A DNA stretch of 64,000 bases from Psychrobacter alimentarius. Lineage in GTDB: Bacteria; Pseudomonadota; Gammaproteobacteria; Pseudomonadales; Moraxellaceae. The position numbers and the translations under genes were made by a program. Under the pieces are notes generated by a model that had not been told where the DNA came from, made no database searches, and saw only the letters and a program-made list of their open reading frames with translations. Location: contig NZ_CP014945.1 of NCBI RefSeq assembly GCF_001606025.1, positions 1,984,001-2,048,000 of the forward strand, read 5' to 3'. Positions within the stretch are counted from its first letter, which is position 1; each line of letters begins with the position of its first letter. Positions 55,611 through 64,000 of this stretch are shown piece by piece.

Positions 55611-56729
55611 TTAATAAGCTCCAATAGTATTCAGCAGCTGTTCTCGAATCTCTAATGCAGTCGCTCCCAAATCCACAGTAGCGAATTGAATCTTGTGATT
55701 CTGCATGACAACATACTCATTAACATCTTCACCGACTGAAGGATGAAGTAGCAGACCAGAAGTGGTATCGTTAAGCAAGTCTTCACTACCCTCTTGAGAT
55801 CTTAAGTAGGCATACATTTGATAGAGATAGCCACTACGTAACGTCTCATCTCTATACCAACCACGTGTAACCACAGCATTGAATTTAGTATCAATAACTG
55901 TACGATGTCCTACCTCTTTATTGTCGATAATAATATCTGTCTTCATGTTAGGAAGTATCTTATCGATGCCTGAGCTTTTCTCATCGATTTTCCACTTAAG
56001 CGTTTTGCCAGCACTGACACGCCAGACACTTTTTGAAAGGACGGTATGATAAAACCCAGCAACCCCTTTTTCAAAGAGCTTACGAAGCCACGGTAGATTA
56101 TCTCTTGCTGGTAAAGACAGCTGCCTTGTACCGGCAGACTCAGTTGGCAGTGCTAGATTAAAAGCTAAGTGTGCTGCAGCAATCATTGGTTTATCTTCAA
56201 CGTCATGTCTTCCAAACCGGTCTACAGAAACTTCACTCCGACTAGTGCGTACCTGACTGACTCCCATGCGCCTTAAGCGCACATCCAATGATCGGCATCT
56301 ATGAGCCAACTCCTTGCTTTTAACAATCTTAGAAATCGTTTCAAGGGCGGCTCTGACATATCTATTACGTGGTGTATCAATCGTTAATTCATCAAAATGG
56401 CAAGCGACTTTACCATGGTCAAGCAACCTATTTCTCTCAGTGCTAAGCAAGTCTATTCTTCCACGTACACGATTAAGCACCGCATCACGTGACTGATAGC
56501 TATAACTCAAATTGCGCTGAATACGATACTCAACCCGTCGACAAAGTATTTCTGCGACCAAATCTGGGATGTCGTCAGGATTGTCCTCAACTGCAACTTT
56601 GGCTGCATCGAGTTCCCTATAAATATCGGATGCATATAATATAAGTAACCAAAGATTACGAATAGGTATCTCACCTATTCGCTTAACCTCTTCATAAGAC
56701 TCAGATAGATGATCGACTTCAAAAGACAT
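55611..56729 (-). CDS. mcrC: McrC-like component of a type IV (McrBC) restriction system
   Basis: The 372-aa protein fits the McrC family: GEIPIRNLWLLILYASD at the start, then RRVEYRIQRNLSYSY, GRIDLLSTE and, in the C-terminal half, a PD-(D/E)XK core with TDIIIDNK and TVIDTKFN (Asp and D-T-K). McrC is the nuclease subunit that works with the GTPase McrB. ATG 56729 gives MSFEVDHLS and follows the mcrB stop by 4 bp; a TTG at 56747 would overlap mcrB but is a poor start. The two genes are clearly one operon. Catalytic residues look intact. Confidence 0.88.
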   Translation of the reverse strand: MSFEVDHLSESYEEVKRIGEIPIRNLWLLILYASDIYRELDAAKVAVEDNPDDIPDLVAEILCRRVEYRIQRNLSYSYQSRDAVLNRVRGRIDLLSTERNRLLDHGKVACHFDELTIDTPRNRYVRAALETISKIVKSKELAHRCRSLDVRLRRMGVSQVRTSRSEVSVDRFGRHDVEDKPMIAAAHLAFNLALPTESAGTRQLSLPARDNLPWLRKLFEKGVAGFYHTVLSKSVWRVSAGKTLKWKIDEKSSGIDKILPNMKTDIIIDNKEVGHRTVIDTKFNAVVTRGWYRDETLRSGYLYQMYAYLRSQEGSEDLLNDTTSGLLLHPSVGEDVNEYVVMQNHKIQFATVDLGATALEIREQLLNTIGAY

Positions 56730-56733
56730 ATGC

Positions 56734-59169
56734 TTATAGACCCGCAATCAAGCGTTTCTGTGCGCTCTGAGACTTGTCTAAATTATCGAACCAGTACTCA
56801 TCTAGCAAAGGACCTATCTCTGTTTCTACGACCTCACTAAACCATTCTTTAGCATCTGTGATATTCATACCAAAGGCCGGCGTGACATAACTATGACCTA
56901 CTTGAAATTGAGCGCCAAGGCTTGCATCTGTAGATATCTCGTCATTCAATACGTTGATACGCCTCTCGATGTGATATAGAAAATCTGCATCAATGCCGTT
57001 TTTGTCTTGTACCCAGTTACGCCAAGCTTTACCAAGTGTAGGTTCAAGATCAATGAAAGCGAAACGACGACGCAGCGCAAGATCCACTAAAGCAAGAGAA
57101 CGGTCAGCTATATTCATAGTGCCCACAACATAGAGGTTATCTGGTATAAAAACACGCTCACCATCTTCTTTCTTATAAGATAGCTCTAATGCTTCATTTG
57201 GTGTTCTCTTGTCTGTCTCTAAAAGTGTAAGCATCTCACCAAAAACCTGAGCGGGATTGCCTCGGTTAATCTCTTCAATAACAATAACGTATTTTGATTC
57301 AGGGTCTTCTATAGCGACCTTAATCATTTCCATAAAAGGGCCATCTACCAATGTCAGCTTACCTTCACCAGATGGTCTCCAACCACGTATAAAATCTTCA
57401 TATGAAAGGTTTGGATGAAACTGTACCGCTCTAATTTTACTATCGTCTCGATGTCCGATCAAAGCAAAGGCCAGTCTTTTAGCGAGCCAAGTCTTACCCG
57501 TTCCTGGAGGTCCCTGAAGTATGATATTTTTCTTAGCTTGAAGACGCTTAAGTATCATCTCAATCTTAGGCTGAGGTAAAAAGCACCCGTCAGCCGTAAT
57601 ATCATCAATAGAGTAAGTATCAGGAATTACTTGGGTATCAAACTTAGAATATGTTTCGACACTAGAATCACTGACCAGTGCCTCATCTAGCAATTTATAT
57701 ACTCCTTTACTAAGTAACTCTATTTTCTCATCCCTAACCATTTCTCTTAATAGGTATTTAATGGTTCCTTCAACATCGCTCCTATTAGGAAATCTTTCTT
57801 CAAGATCATTGGTAAATCTTTCTAAAAATTCTTCTACCGTAAATTCATTAGACTGTTTGTCATGACAAAGCTGTTTCACTTGAGATAAAACTATATCTTT
57901 CCAAGTCATATTAGATAATTTCTCCGAATCATCTGGCTGATACTTATATGCGGCATATGACAATGCTGGGAACGAATGTACAGGATAACTGTCTTCTTTG
58001 AATCGTATATCAAGATTAGCCATCAGTTCTAAATAGTCATTCGCATTACAACGTCCCTTTGGACCGTTCATGCTAATCTCAATATTAAGCTTCTTATTGA
58101 TATATTCTTGAGACTGACCATCTAGTGTTAAGAAATTCCAAGGCCTAATCCAATATAGCCCCATAGTCAGATTCCAGCCCACACCATGGCACTGCACCGC
58201 TTTATCATATACAGCAATAAATTCGGATCTAATCTTTTCACTCTCACTTTCATTACCTAAGTCAGTAAATGAAATTGCTTGAGCAAAAACATCCCATAAA
58301 ATATCTATGTCATTTGGTTGGCGCTTGTAACCATAGCCAAAAAACCATGTTTTTTGATTATTAACAAGAGGGATGCCATCAAAAGAATCTGGTACGGGCT
58401 CAGATACGTTGAGTAACTTAGCTAATTCTCTAGCGATAAACTTACGGTTCTCATCAGTGATTTTACGATTGAAAAGAGCCATGACTGTGAATGGACATAT
58501 ATCTTTTAATAACCCTCCTTCAACACCTTCTTCATACTGATCGTTAAGAATAGACATAACGTCACTTTTTTCAGAAATTCTATGTATGCCAGTAATAAGC
58601 TCATCACGTCGATCTCTAAAAGTGAGAAGTTTTGATGCCATCTCCTCATAGAAACTCGTCCACTTAAATGATGAATTTTCTTTAGTATTATCACCAAATC
58701 TTTCTCGCCAATATGGATCATTGCGAAACATGTCAATATCCTGAGCTTTGCCATGAAATGTAAAATCTATCAAACCAGCCCTTAGTGCAGTCTCAGGAAT
58801 AACCTTCCAAACCGTATTTCGACTTGTGAAGAAATACCACTCTCTAAGGGCAGAATCTGCTTCCCATTCTACTTTTAAATTTTTGCCATCCCCTAAATTC
58901 TCTACTACTGTACCGATAGCTTTAATCAACATCACAGAAACAGAATGTCCTCGGTTATCAAAAGGTAGTGCGTTTTTTCTGGTATAAGCTGACTTGATAG
59001 CAATTCTATCGCCAGCCTTGATAGATTTTATTGAATCAATTGGTTTAGCTTCAGAATTGAACTCCCAAACTCCGTCTTCAATGAATCTTTCAGTATGGTC
59101 TTGATCATTGTAGATAGAGCCAACGAACCAATAAGACTGTGTCTCAGTTACATTTAAATTATTACTCAC
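56734..59169 (-). CDS. mcrB: McrB-like GTPase of a type IV restriction system, with an N-terminal reader-like domain (811 aa)
   Basis: Residues about 10-125 (YWFVGSIYNDQDHTERFIEDG, then AGDRIAIKSAY) resemble a PUA/EVE-like DNA-base-reading domain. A central region follows, with a winged-helix-like segment at about 420-500 (FTVEEFLERFTNDLEERFP, KIELLSKGVYKLL). The C-terminal AAA+ domain has Walker A LQGPPGTGKTWLAK near 551, Walker B VIVIEEINRG near 628 and the McrB signature GTMNIADRS near 680. McrB binds modified DNA and, with GTP, drives cleavage by McrC. The GTG at 59169 with AAGGA upstream is the best start. It pairs with mcrC downstream. The modification recognised cannot be told from sequence. 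Confidence 0.88.
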   Translation of the reverse strand: MSNNLNVTETQSYWFVGSIYNDQDHTERFIEDGVWEFNSEAKPIDSIKSIKAGDRIAIKSAYTRKNALPFDNRGHSVSVMLIKAIGTVVENLGDGKNLKVEWEADSALREWYFFTSRNTVWKVIPETALRAGLIDFTFHGKAQDIDMFRNDPYWRERFGDNTKENSSFKWTSFYEEMASKLLTFRDRRDELITGIHRISEKSDVMSILNDQYEEGVEGGLLKDICPFTVMALFNRKITDENRKFIARELAKLLNVSEPVPDSFDGIPLVNNQKTWFFGYGYKRQPNDIDILWDVFAQAISFTDLGNESESEKIRSEFIAVYDKAVQCHGVGWNLTMGLYWIRPWNFLTLDGQSQEYINKKLNIEISMNGPKGRCNANDYLELMANLDIRFKEDSYPVHSFPALSYAAYKYQPDDSEKLSNMTWKDIVLSQVKQLCHDKQSNEFTVEEFLERFTNDLEERFPNRSDVEGTIKYLLREMVRDEKIELLSKGVYKLLDEALVSDSSVETYSKFDTQVIPDTYSIDDITADGCFLPQPKIEMILKRLQAKKNIILQGPPGTGKTWLAKRLAFALIGHRDDSKIRAVQFHPNLSYEDFIRGWRPSGEGKLTLVDGPFMEMIKVAIEDPESKYVIVIEEINRGNPAQVFGEMLTLLETDKRTPNEALELSYKKEDGERVFIPDNLYVVGTMNIADRSLALVDLALRRRFAFIDLEPTLGKAWRNWVQDKNGIDADFLYHIERRINVLNDEISTDASLGAQFQVGHSYVTPAFGMNITDAKEWFSEVVETEIGPLLDEYWFDNLDKSQSAQKRLIAGL

Positions 59170-59322
59170 TTATTCTTCCTTAAAAAAACGATAGTTTTTA
59201 AAGTGCTGGCTAGTAAGCTCGATGAGCATTACTACTATTAGTATATTTATTATGCATAATCGGTGATCTACTTAAATGACTAAAAGTCATAAGCAAATTT
59301 AGAAATACCTTTACATTACTTA

Positions 59323-60384
59323 TCAGCCCCTAAGCCTAGGCAGTAAACCAGGGTTAATAGTTCGTAGTTTTATACTTGGTTCTGGTGACCAGACTAGATC
59401 CTCATGTTCCACCGCTATTTGATAAGCCCACTGGCTGATTGTTTCAGAGCGAAGTTGATTGGTCGTAAAGCCAATATTTTTTGCTTCCTGTTCAATCGTA
59501 TGGCCATGTCGTTGATTGCGTTCCAACCACTTTTCATAAAATAGCTCTTGGGCAAGATAGTCACGTTTGCTGTTATTGCAGCTATGATCTGTAAGTACGA
59601 AGTTATGAGTCGTATCAATTGGATATTTCGACCAAGGAATAAAGTGATCCACTTCGATATTGTTTCTTAAGGGTTTATGGCAATAAAAGCATCGTCCCTG
59701 CTGAGTATCAATCAGTATAGGTATTAATACTTTTAGACTTTGGCGTGATTGGTTAAACAAGAACTGCTGCAAATCAATATCATCACTAAAATGTATTTGG
59801 TTACGACTGTTCTTACGTACGAACTCTGTCCAGTATTGCTGGCATAGCTTGTTAATTATTTTACTAAAGCGTGTAAAACAGTATGCAATACCAGGCTTTA
59901 AAGTTATTACCTTTGATTTTGAGTCATAAACATATAAGAACTCACGACTAACTTTGTCCTCCGCACTTTGCAGATATCTTGCGGGGTACTTTTTGATAGT
60001 TGAAGCAATATCTTTTATAGTCGATTGCCATAGTTTGATATTTTGTGTGCAAGCCATAGTCAGACTGGTTGTCTTAGTTTTATGCTGCAAATCTAGAATG
60101 CTATTAATAACACTAGCCTGCCCTGTTGTACTGCTTTGTCTGAGTACAGAATCACTACTTTGATCCGAGTATGGTAATGCTTGTGTCCAGTAAAGCTGTA
60201 TAAACTGCTCTGCTAACTGCTCATAAGAAATACTGTATTCACTGTCATCATCAATTCCAGACTCTATAGACAGATTAACAATTGCCATTAATAAGGCAAA
60301 TTTATAAGTCGAGGTGTAAGAGCTAGATTCAAGTAGCCATTGAATACGTCTTAAAAAGTTAAGCTGGAATTCTGCTATTGGCAC
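59323..60384 (-). CDS. HNH endonuclease (353 aa)
   Basis: The HNH core lies at about residues 228-285: GRCFYCHKPLRNNIEVDHFIPWSK, then THNFVLTDHSCNNSKRD, giving the Cys pair, the His-Asp-His and the late Asn/His positions. The N-terminal 220 residues are helical and probably bind DNA or a partner. GTG 60384 is the start, with AAGGA eight bases upstream. It ends 154 bp before the mcrB start on the same strand, so it could be co-expressed with McrBC. It is the last clear defence gene of the island. Confidence 0.85.
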   Translation of the reverse strand: MPIAEFQLNFLRRIQWLLESSSYTSTYKFALLMAIVNLSIESGIDDDSEYSISYEQLAEQFIQLYWTQALPYSDQSSDSVLRQSSTTGQASVINSILDLQHKTKTTSLTMACTQNIKLWQSTIKDIASTIKKYPARYLQSAEDKVSREFLYVYDSKSKVITLKPGIAYCFTRFSKIINKLCQQYWTEFVRKNSRNQIHFSDDIDLQQFLFNQSRQSLKVLIPILIDTQQGRCFYCHKPLRNNIEVDHFIPWSKYPIDTTHNFVLTDHSCNNSKRDYLAQELFYEKWLERNQRHGHTIEQEAKNIGFTTNQLRSETISQWAYQIAVEHEDLVWSPEPSIKLRTINPGLLPRLRG

Positions 60385-60530
60385 AATCGTTATCCTTAAA
60401 ATTCAATATTTTGAGAGTCTCATAAAATTGCAAAAGCTAAATAATGTTTAAATCAAAAGCTCTTTGAATAAAGTAACTGGGTTTCTGCTAATATATGGCT
60501 TTTTAGTTTATTATTACTGAGTAATTAATA

Positions 60531-61997
60531 ATGCCATTGTATACATTACCCACCATCTCACGCTTATCACTCGCACTATCCCTACTAGCCGTGACCAGCA
60601 GCACTTATGCAACTAACACGAACAGCATAAACCCGATTAGACCTGCTGTTGATAATCAACAACTTACAGCCTGTTTAGACAATTTGGCTCAAAAAGGTGT
60701 ATTTGCAAGCGTCAAAGACATTTTTGCTCGGAATCGCCCTACTGAAGTAGACCCTAGCGTATTAGAAGCCCTAAATTATCAGCCAGAATTCTCTAAAGAG
60801 CCATGGGATTACCTAGCCAGCTTAGTGGACAAAGAGCGCGTTGTTGACGGTATCGCTGCAAGTGAGCATTATGCCGATGTCTTAGCAAAAATCGAAGCTC
60901 ACTATGGGGTCAGTCGCTATGATGTGCTCGGCGTTTGGGGAGTAGAATCGGATTTTGGAACGACCTTAGGCAAAAAAGATGTGATTAACTCATTAGCGAC
61001 CTTATCTTGCTTTGGCCATCGTCAAAGTTATTTTCGCGGGGAATATGTCAGTGCTCTAAAAATATTAAAGCAAGGAGATATTACTAAGTCTGACTTTAAA
61101 GGTTCATGGGCAGGAGCGTTTGGGCAAACTCAGTTTATGCCCTCTACTTTTTTACAGCTCGCACAAGATTTTGATGGCGATAATCGTAAAGACTTAGTTA
61201 ATAGCCAAGCCGATGCCCTAGCCTCAACCGCTAACTTCCTAAAAAGTAGTGGCTATCAAAGTAACCAACCTTGGGGCTATGAGGTCCGCTTACCTTCAGA
61301 TACGAACTTTTCAAACAATCGTAAAAATAAAAAATTAGTATCACATTGGAAAAACATCGGCATTACTCTGCCAGATGGTGGCGCATTACCTGATACCTTA
61401 TCTTCGGTAGGTTTATTTTTACCCGCTGGTAAACAAGGGCCCGCATTTTTAGTGGGCCGTAATTTTGATGCATTTTATGCTTATAATGCCTCAGAAAATT
61501 ACGCGCTAGCGATTGCCCATTTATCACAGCGTATTGAACAAAAAAATACCGATGTGAATTTTGCCAATGCGTGGCCAACTGACGATCTGGGCTTGAGCCG
61601 TAAAGAGTCTCGCGAGGTTCAAGAATCATTAAATTTACTTGGCTATAATATAGGTGAAGTCGATGGCATTATTGGAGATAAAACACGCCAAACGATTCAA
61701 AAATATCAAGTAGATATCGGTATTAAGGCCGATGGTAAAGCGGGCAAAAAAATATATCAGCGACTCATGGCCAGTACTTCTAAACTAAGAGAGGCTGCCA
61801 AAGTACAGGCCAAAATTAATGCTGAAACTAAGACTGCCGTTAATTCGAACTCACAAAGCACAACCCAAAAACCATCTGACACAAAGTCCAGTTACGGCTT
61901 GTCTAACTTATTAGAGAATAAAACCTTACTTCCTATTCTTATTAGCCTGTTAGTTGCCCTAAGCGTTGCTATCTTTATTAACAGAAAGCGCCAATAA
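60531..61997 (+). CDS. Lytic murein transglycosylase, MltB family, with C-terminal membrane segment (488 aa)
   Basis: The N-terminus is a Sec signal peptide ending in TSSTYA. The catalytic SLT_2 domain covers about residues 45-340, with the catalytic Glu in LGVWGVESDFG and the motif SWAGAFGQTQFMPSTFL. A PG_binding_1 domain spans about 355-410 (VQESLNLLGYNIGEVDGIIGDKTR). After a Gln/Ser-rich linker comes a C-terminal hydrophobic helix (LLPILISLLVALSVAIF) and a basic end, unusual for the family. It cleaves peptidoglycan in the periplasm without adding water. It is divergent from the HNH gene and probably marks the return to the ordinary chromosome. Confidence 0.87.
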   Translation: MPLYTLPTISRLSLALSLLAVTSSTYATNTNSINPIRPAVDNQQLTACLDNLAQKGVFASVKDIFARNRPTEVDPSVLEALNYQPEFSKEPWDYLASLVDKERVVDGIAASEHYADVLAKIEAHYGVSRYDVLGVWGVESDFGTTLGKKDVINSLATLSCFGHRQSYFRGEYVSALKILKQGDITKSDFKGSWAGAFGQTQFMPSTFLQLAQDFDGDNRKDLVNSQADALASTANFLKSSGYQSNQPWGYEVRLPSDTNFSNNRKNKKLVSHWKNIGITLPDGGALPDTLSSVGLFLPAGKQGPAFLVGRNFDAFYAYNASENYALAIAHLSQRIEQKNTDVNFANAWPTDDLGLSRKESREVQESLNLLGYNIGEVDGIIGDKTRQTIQKYQVDIGIKADGKAGKKIYQRLMASTSKLREAAKVQAKINAETKTAVNSNSQSTTQKPSDTKSSYGLSNLLENKTLLPILISLLVALSVAIFINRKRQ

Positions 61998-62026
61998 ACT
62001 AACTTCAGCAGGTAAAAATCATCTCT

Positions 62027-62060
62027 AAACAATGGGTTCCGTCCTGTAACCCATTGTTTC
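62027..62060. terminator. Inverted repeat between convergent genes, likely terminator
   Basis: AAACAATGGGTT and AACCCATTGTTT form a perfect 12-bp stem with a 9-nt loop. The T tract is short on the plus strand (TTTCAAATTT) and weak on the other. Located between the convergent transglycosylase gene and the 280-aa gene. Confidence 0.65.
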
Positions 62061-62096
62061 AAATTTAGGTCATAGTGTTTAGCTTAGTCAAGTCAA

Positions 62097-62939
62097 TTAA
62101 TTACCACCAAATATTTTTCCTAACATAGATAACACGCCCAAAATGAGTAGAATATAAGCAATTATCTTAAAACTATCTGTTCCTTTCTTGGTATTAGCTG
62201 ATATTGTATTGTATTGCGAAGTTATCGTTGATTGCATTGGTATTGACGTAATATTGACATGATCAGGAACGTCCTCTGGCTGTACGAATATATTTTCAAG
62301 CTTAACTGGGTTAGATTGATCTAGAGCAGGCTCTGGTTGTACATCAATATCTTTATTAGCCCTTATTAGTAGCTCCTCTTTACTGATATCTCTTTTCCTA
62401 AGTAACATCGAGTGCCACTGCTTATTTATTTCTTCTTTTATATTTTCACGAAAATACTCAAAGCTTGAATAGTTAATTTTACCGATATTTAAAGCGATAT
62501 TAGAACTATCTTCCATCTCTGGCGCGACCCAAAGTTTAAAAAATATTAAATTGTCTTTGATATGATAATTATGAGTTTCTCCATCATGGGTCATACGAAC
62601 AAAAGCATCTATCGGCTGTTTTGAGTTACTTTTAAAGCAAATAAAAATCTGTCTTACTTCGTCTTTGCTAATACTTCTATTAAAACCCTTATCCAAATTT
62701 ATCGAATAATGACTGTTAAGCGTGAAGCCTTCTACTAGACAATCTTTTCTTACCTTTTTAGTCACTTCATTTTTATCGACTATATCTAGCGCATAGTTTT
62801 CTGAATTAATCCTACTAAAATCAAAATAGTTCAATTCAATGTCAGCATCATCCATCAAGTGATGCTGAATAAAGACACCGTATTCTATATCGAGATTATC
62901 GACCAATGCGGGTACATACAATAATAAATTAAATTTCAT
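62097..62939 (-). CDS. Hypothetical tail-anchored protein (280 aa)
   Basis: No family is recognised. The N-terminal 190 residues form a soluble, probably beta-rich domain (MKFNLLLYVPALVDNLDIEYG, then HYHIKDNLIFFKLWV). A variable linker rich in Pro, Gln and Asp follows (about 200-245), and a single hydrophobic helix near the C-terminus (IIAYILLILGVLSMLG) ends in a short tail. This is a tail-anchored layout, with the soluble part in the cytoplasm if no signal peptide is used. It lies 152 bp behind the Sel1-repeat gene on the same strand. Confidence 0.7.
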   Translation of the reverse strand: MKFNLLLYVPALVDNLDIEYGVFIQHHLMDDADIELNYFDFSRINSENYALDIVDKNEVTKKVRKDCLVEGFTLNSHYSINLDKGFNRSISKDEVRQIFICFKSNSKQPIDAFVRMTHDGETHNYHIKDNLIFFKLWVAPEMEDSSNIALNIGKINYSSFEYFRENIKEEINKQWHSMLLRKRDISKEELLIRANKDIDVQPEPALDQSNPVKLENIFVQPEDVPDHVNITSIPMQSTITSQYNTISANTKKGTDSFKIIAYILLILGVLSMLGKIFGGN

Positions 62940-63091
62940 TAATGGTTAATCCCTAATCAACTATATTCACTACAAAGCAGGCTAATGCCATTAAGCTATC
63001 TACAATATTGGATACCTAAAATGTGCTCTAAGATCGCTATGAAGATAGATATAGGCTGTGATTTATTGTTATTATTGAGCGCCTAAACATT

Positions 63092-64000
63092 TCAATAATT
63101 CAATCGATTCATAGCAGCAACAGCATCAGGCTCACCTAGCTTTGCAGATTCACTATACCAATCAATAGCTTGGTCAATATTTTGTTCTAACCCATTACCA
63201 TATTCATAGCGCAAGCCTATAGCATACATGGCTCGCTTGTGTCCAAGCTTTGCAGACTCCATTAGCAACCTAACCCCTTCTTGTTCATTTTTTGGCATAC
63301 CGCCTGTGCCATTTAGGTAGTAGACCGCTACTGCATAAATTCCTGAAGCACTATTTAACTCAGCCGCTCTTTTATACCACATTTCCGAAGTTTCTAAGTC
63401 TTTTTCAACCCCTTTACCAATACTATAAAGGTAAGCTAAGTTAGTCATAGCACGGGGATAATTAGCCTCAGCAGAGTAACGATGCCAAACTACCGCATAA
63501 TCAAGATCCTCGCTAACACCAAGCCCTTCTCTATATATCCACGCTAGCTGATTCATTGCTCCTGCATGACCTTGATTTGCTGCTTGTTCAAGCCAATTTC
63601 TAGAAAGCTCATAACGCTGTACCTGATAGTAATACGTGCCTAATAAGAACATTGCGTTAATATTTTGATTATTTGCTAAGCTATCAAGGCTATTGAGTGA
63701 CTCTATATCAAAGTTAAAATTATCGAGCCATTCTTCAAATATACTTACGTTTCTAGATTGATTTTTGACATTGACAATTGTATTTGCTAGCAGGATTGGG
63801 GCATAAGGATTTTTATTGTTATCTATCAGACTCTGATAACGCTCTAAACGCTCCATATCGTTAGGATATTGTTCATCTATCAAAGCTAATTCATTTACCC
63901 ATTCAATGTTCTGTTCATCTATTACACTAGTGTCTGCCGCTTGCATATCTGCTTCAGCGTCAGCTACAGCCACTTCAGCGTCGGCCCCTGCCTGTGACTC
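63092..64000 (-). CDS. Sel1-like repeat protein (partial, 5' end beyond the window)
   Basis: The frame is open to the window edge, so the N-terminus is missing; a GTG at 63973 is possible as start but is not supported by a ribosome-binding site. The visible start is rich in Ala, Asp and Glu (ADAEADMQAAD). From about the middle on there are four or so Sel1 (SLR) repeats of 36 aa, for example AMNQLAWIYREGLGV, AMTNLAYLYSIGKGV and AMYAIGLRYEYGNGL. Sel1 proteins act as adaptors or in stress and envelope functions; role here unknown. Confidence 0.85.
   Translation of the reverse strand, partial: ESQAGADAEVAVADAEADMQAADTSVIDEQNIEWVNELALIDEQYPNDMERLERYQSLIDNNKNPYAPILLANTIVNVKNQSRNVSIFEEWLDNFNFDIESLNSLDSLANNQNINAMFLLGTYYYQVQRYELSRNWLEQAANQGHAGAMNQLAWIYREGLGVSEDLDYAVVWHRYSAEANYPRAMTNLAYLYSIGKGVEKDLETSEMWYKRAAELNSASGIYAVAVYYLNGTGGMPKNEQEGVRLLMESAKLGHKRAMYAIGLRYEYGNGLEQNIDQAIDWYSESAKLGEPDAVAAMNRLNY

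Noticed and set aside
35032..64000. Right attachment site (second copy of the tRNA-Gly 3' end)
   Set aside because: I looked for the TTCGAATC-containing tRNA end on both strands and saw no second copy; the right end of the element is probably outside the window or too diverged to see.

Overview
The window looks like a chromosome segment of a Moraxellaceae gammaproteobacterium, most probably Psychrobacter. This is an inference from the low-to-moderate GC content, the BapA/LapA-type giant adhesin locus, the GlpM, NhaP2 and DUF2058 proteins, and the compact AT-rich intergenic regions. No species can be assigned from sequence alone.

Positions 1-20251, all on the minus strand, form an adhesin and type I secretion locus. 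In transcription order it holds an OmpA-like lipoprotein, a giant Ig-repeat adhesin (about 3450 aa once its frame is restored), a three-part protein joining an unassigned N-terminal domain to a CapA-like and a MurF-like domain, a possible 47-aa ORF, a TolC-family outer membrane channel, and a LapB/HlyB-type ABC exporter cut by the window edge. The adhesin contains 22 near-identical 303-bp units and a 690-bp run of hexamers coding for Asp-Ala. A 37-bp tandem duplication breaks the frame near its 5' end. Variant sites inside the 22 units show that an 8-unit block was recently copied as a whole.

Positions 21417-34765 are metabolic and housekeeping: a tandem universal stress protein, a DUF2058 protein, and a set that fits the arginine transaminase route (aldehyde dehydrogenase, YjiH-like transporter, 2-ketoarginine decarboxylase, guanidinobutyrase, divergent LysR regulator). 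They are followed by an NhaP2-type antiporter, GlpM and a PDC/indolepyruvate-type decarboxylase.

A tRNA-Gly(GCC) at 35032-35106 marks the left edge of an integrated element. It is followed by paired GTGACCA repeats, an XRE repressor with two matching palindromes, an excisionase-like protein and a tyrosine integrase. From 38134 to 60384 the cargo looks like a defence island. It has two related cassettes built from a WYL regulator, PD-(D/E)XK nucleases and small proteins resembling the C-terminal domain of FtsZ without its GTPase domain (one cassette's WYL gene is decayed). It also has DUF1810, a PP2C phosphatase, two secreted proteins (one with WG repeats), a TM0106-type nuclease-helicase, an LRR protein with a coupled partner, a decayed ExoX-like exonuclease, McrBC and an HNH endonuclease.

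The right end (60531-64000) returns to ordinary genes: an MltB-type lytic transglycosylase, a tail-anchored hypothetical protein and a Sel1-repeat protein cut by the edge. No second copy of the tRNA-Gly 3' end was seen, so the right boundary of the element is unknown.
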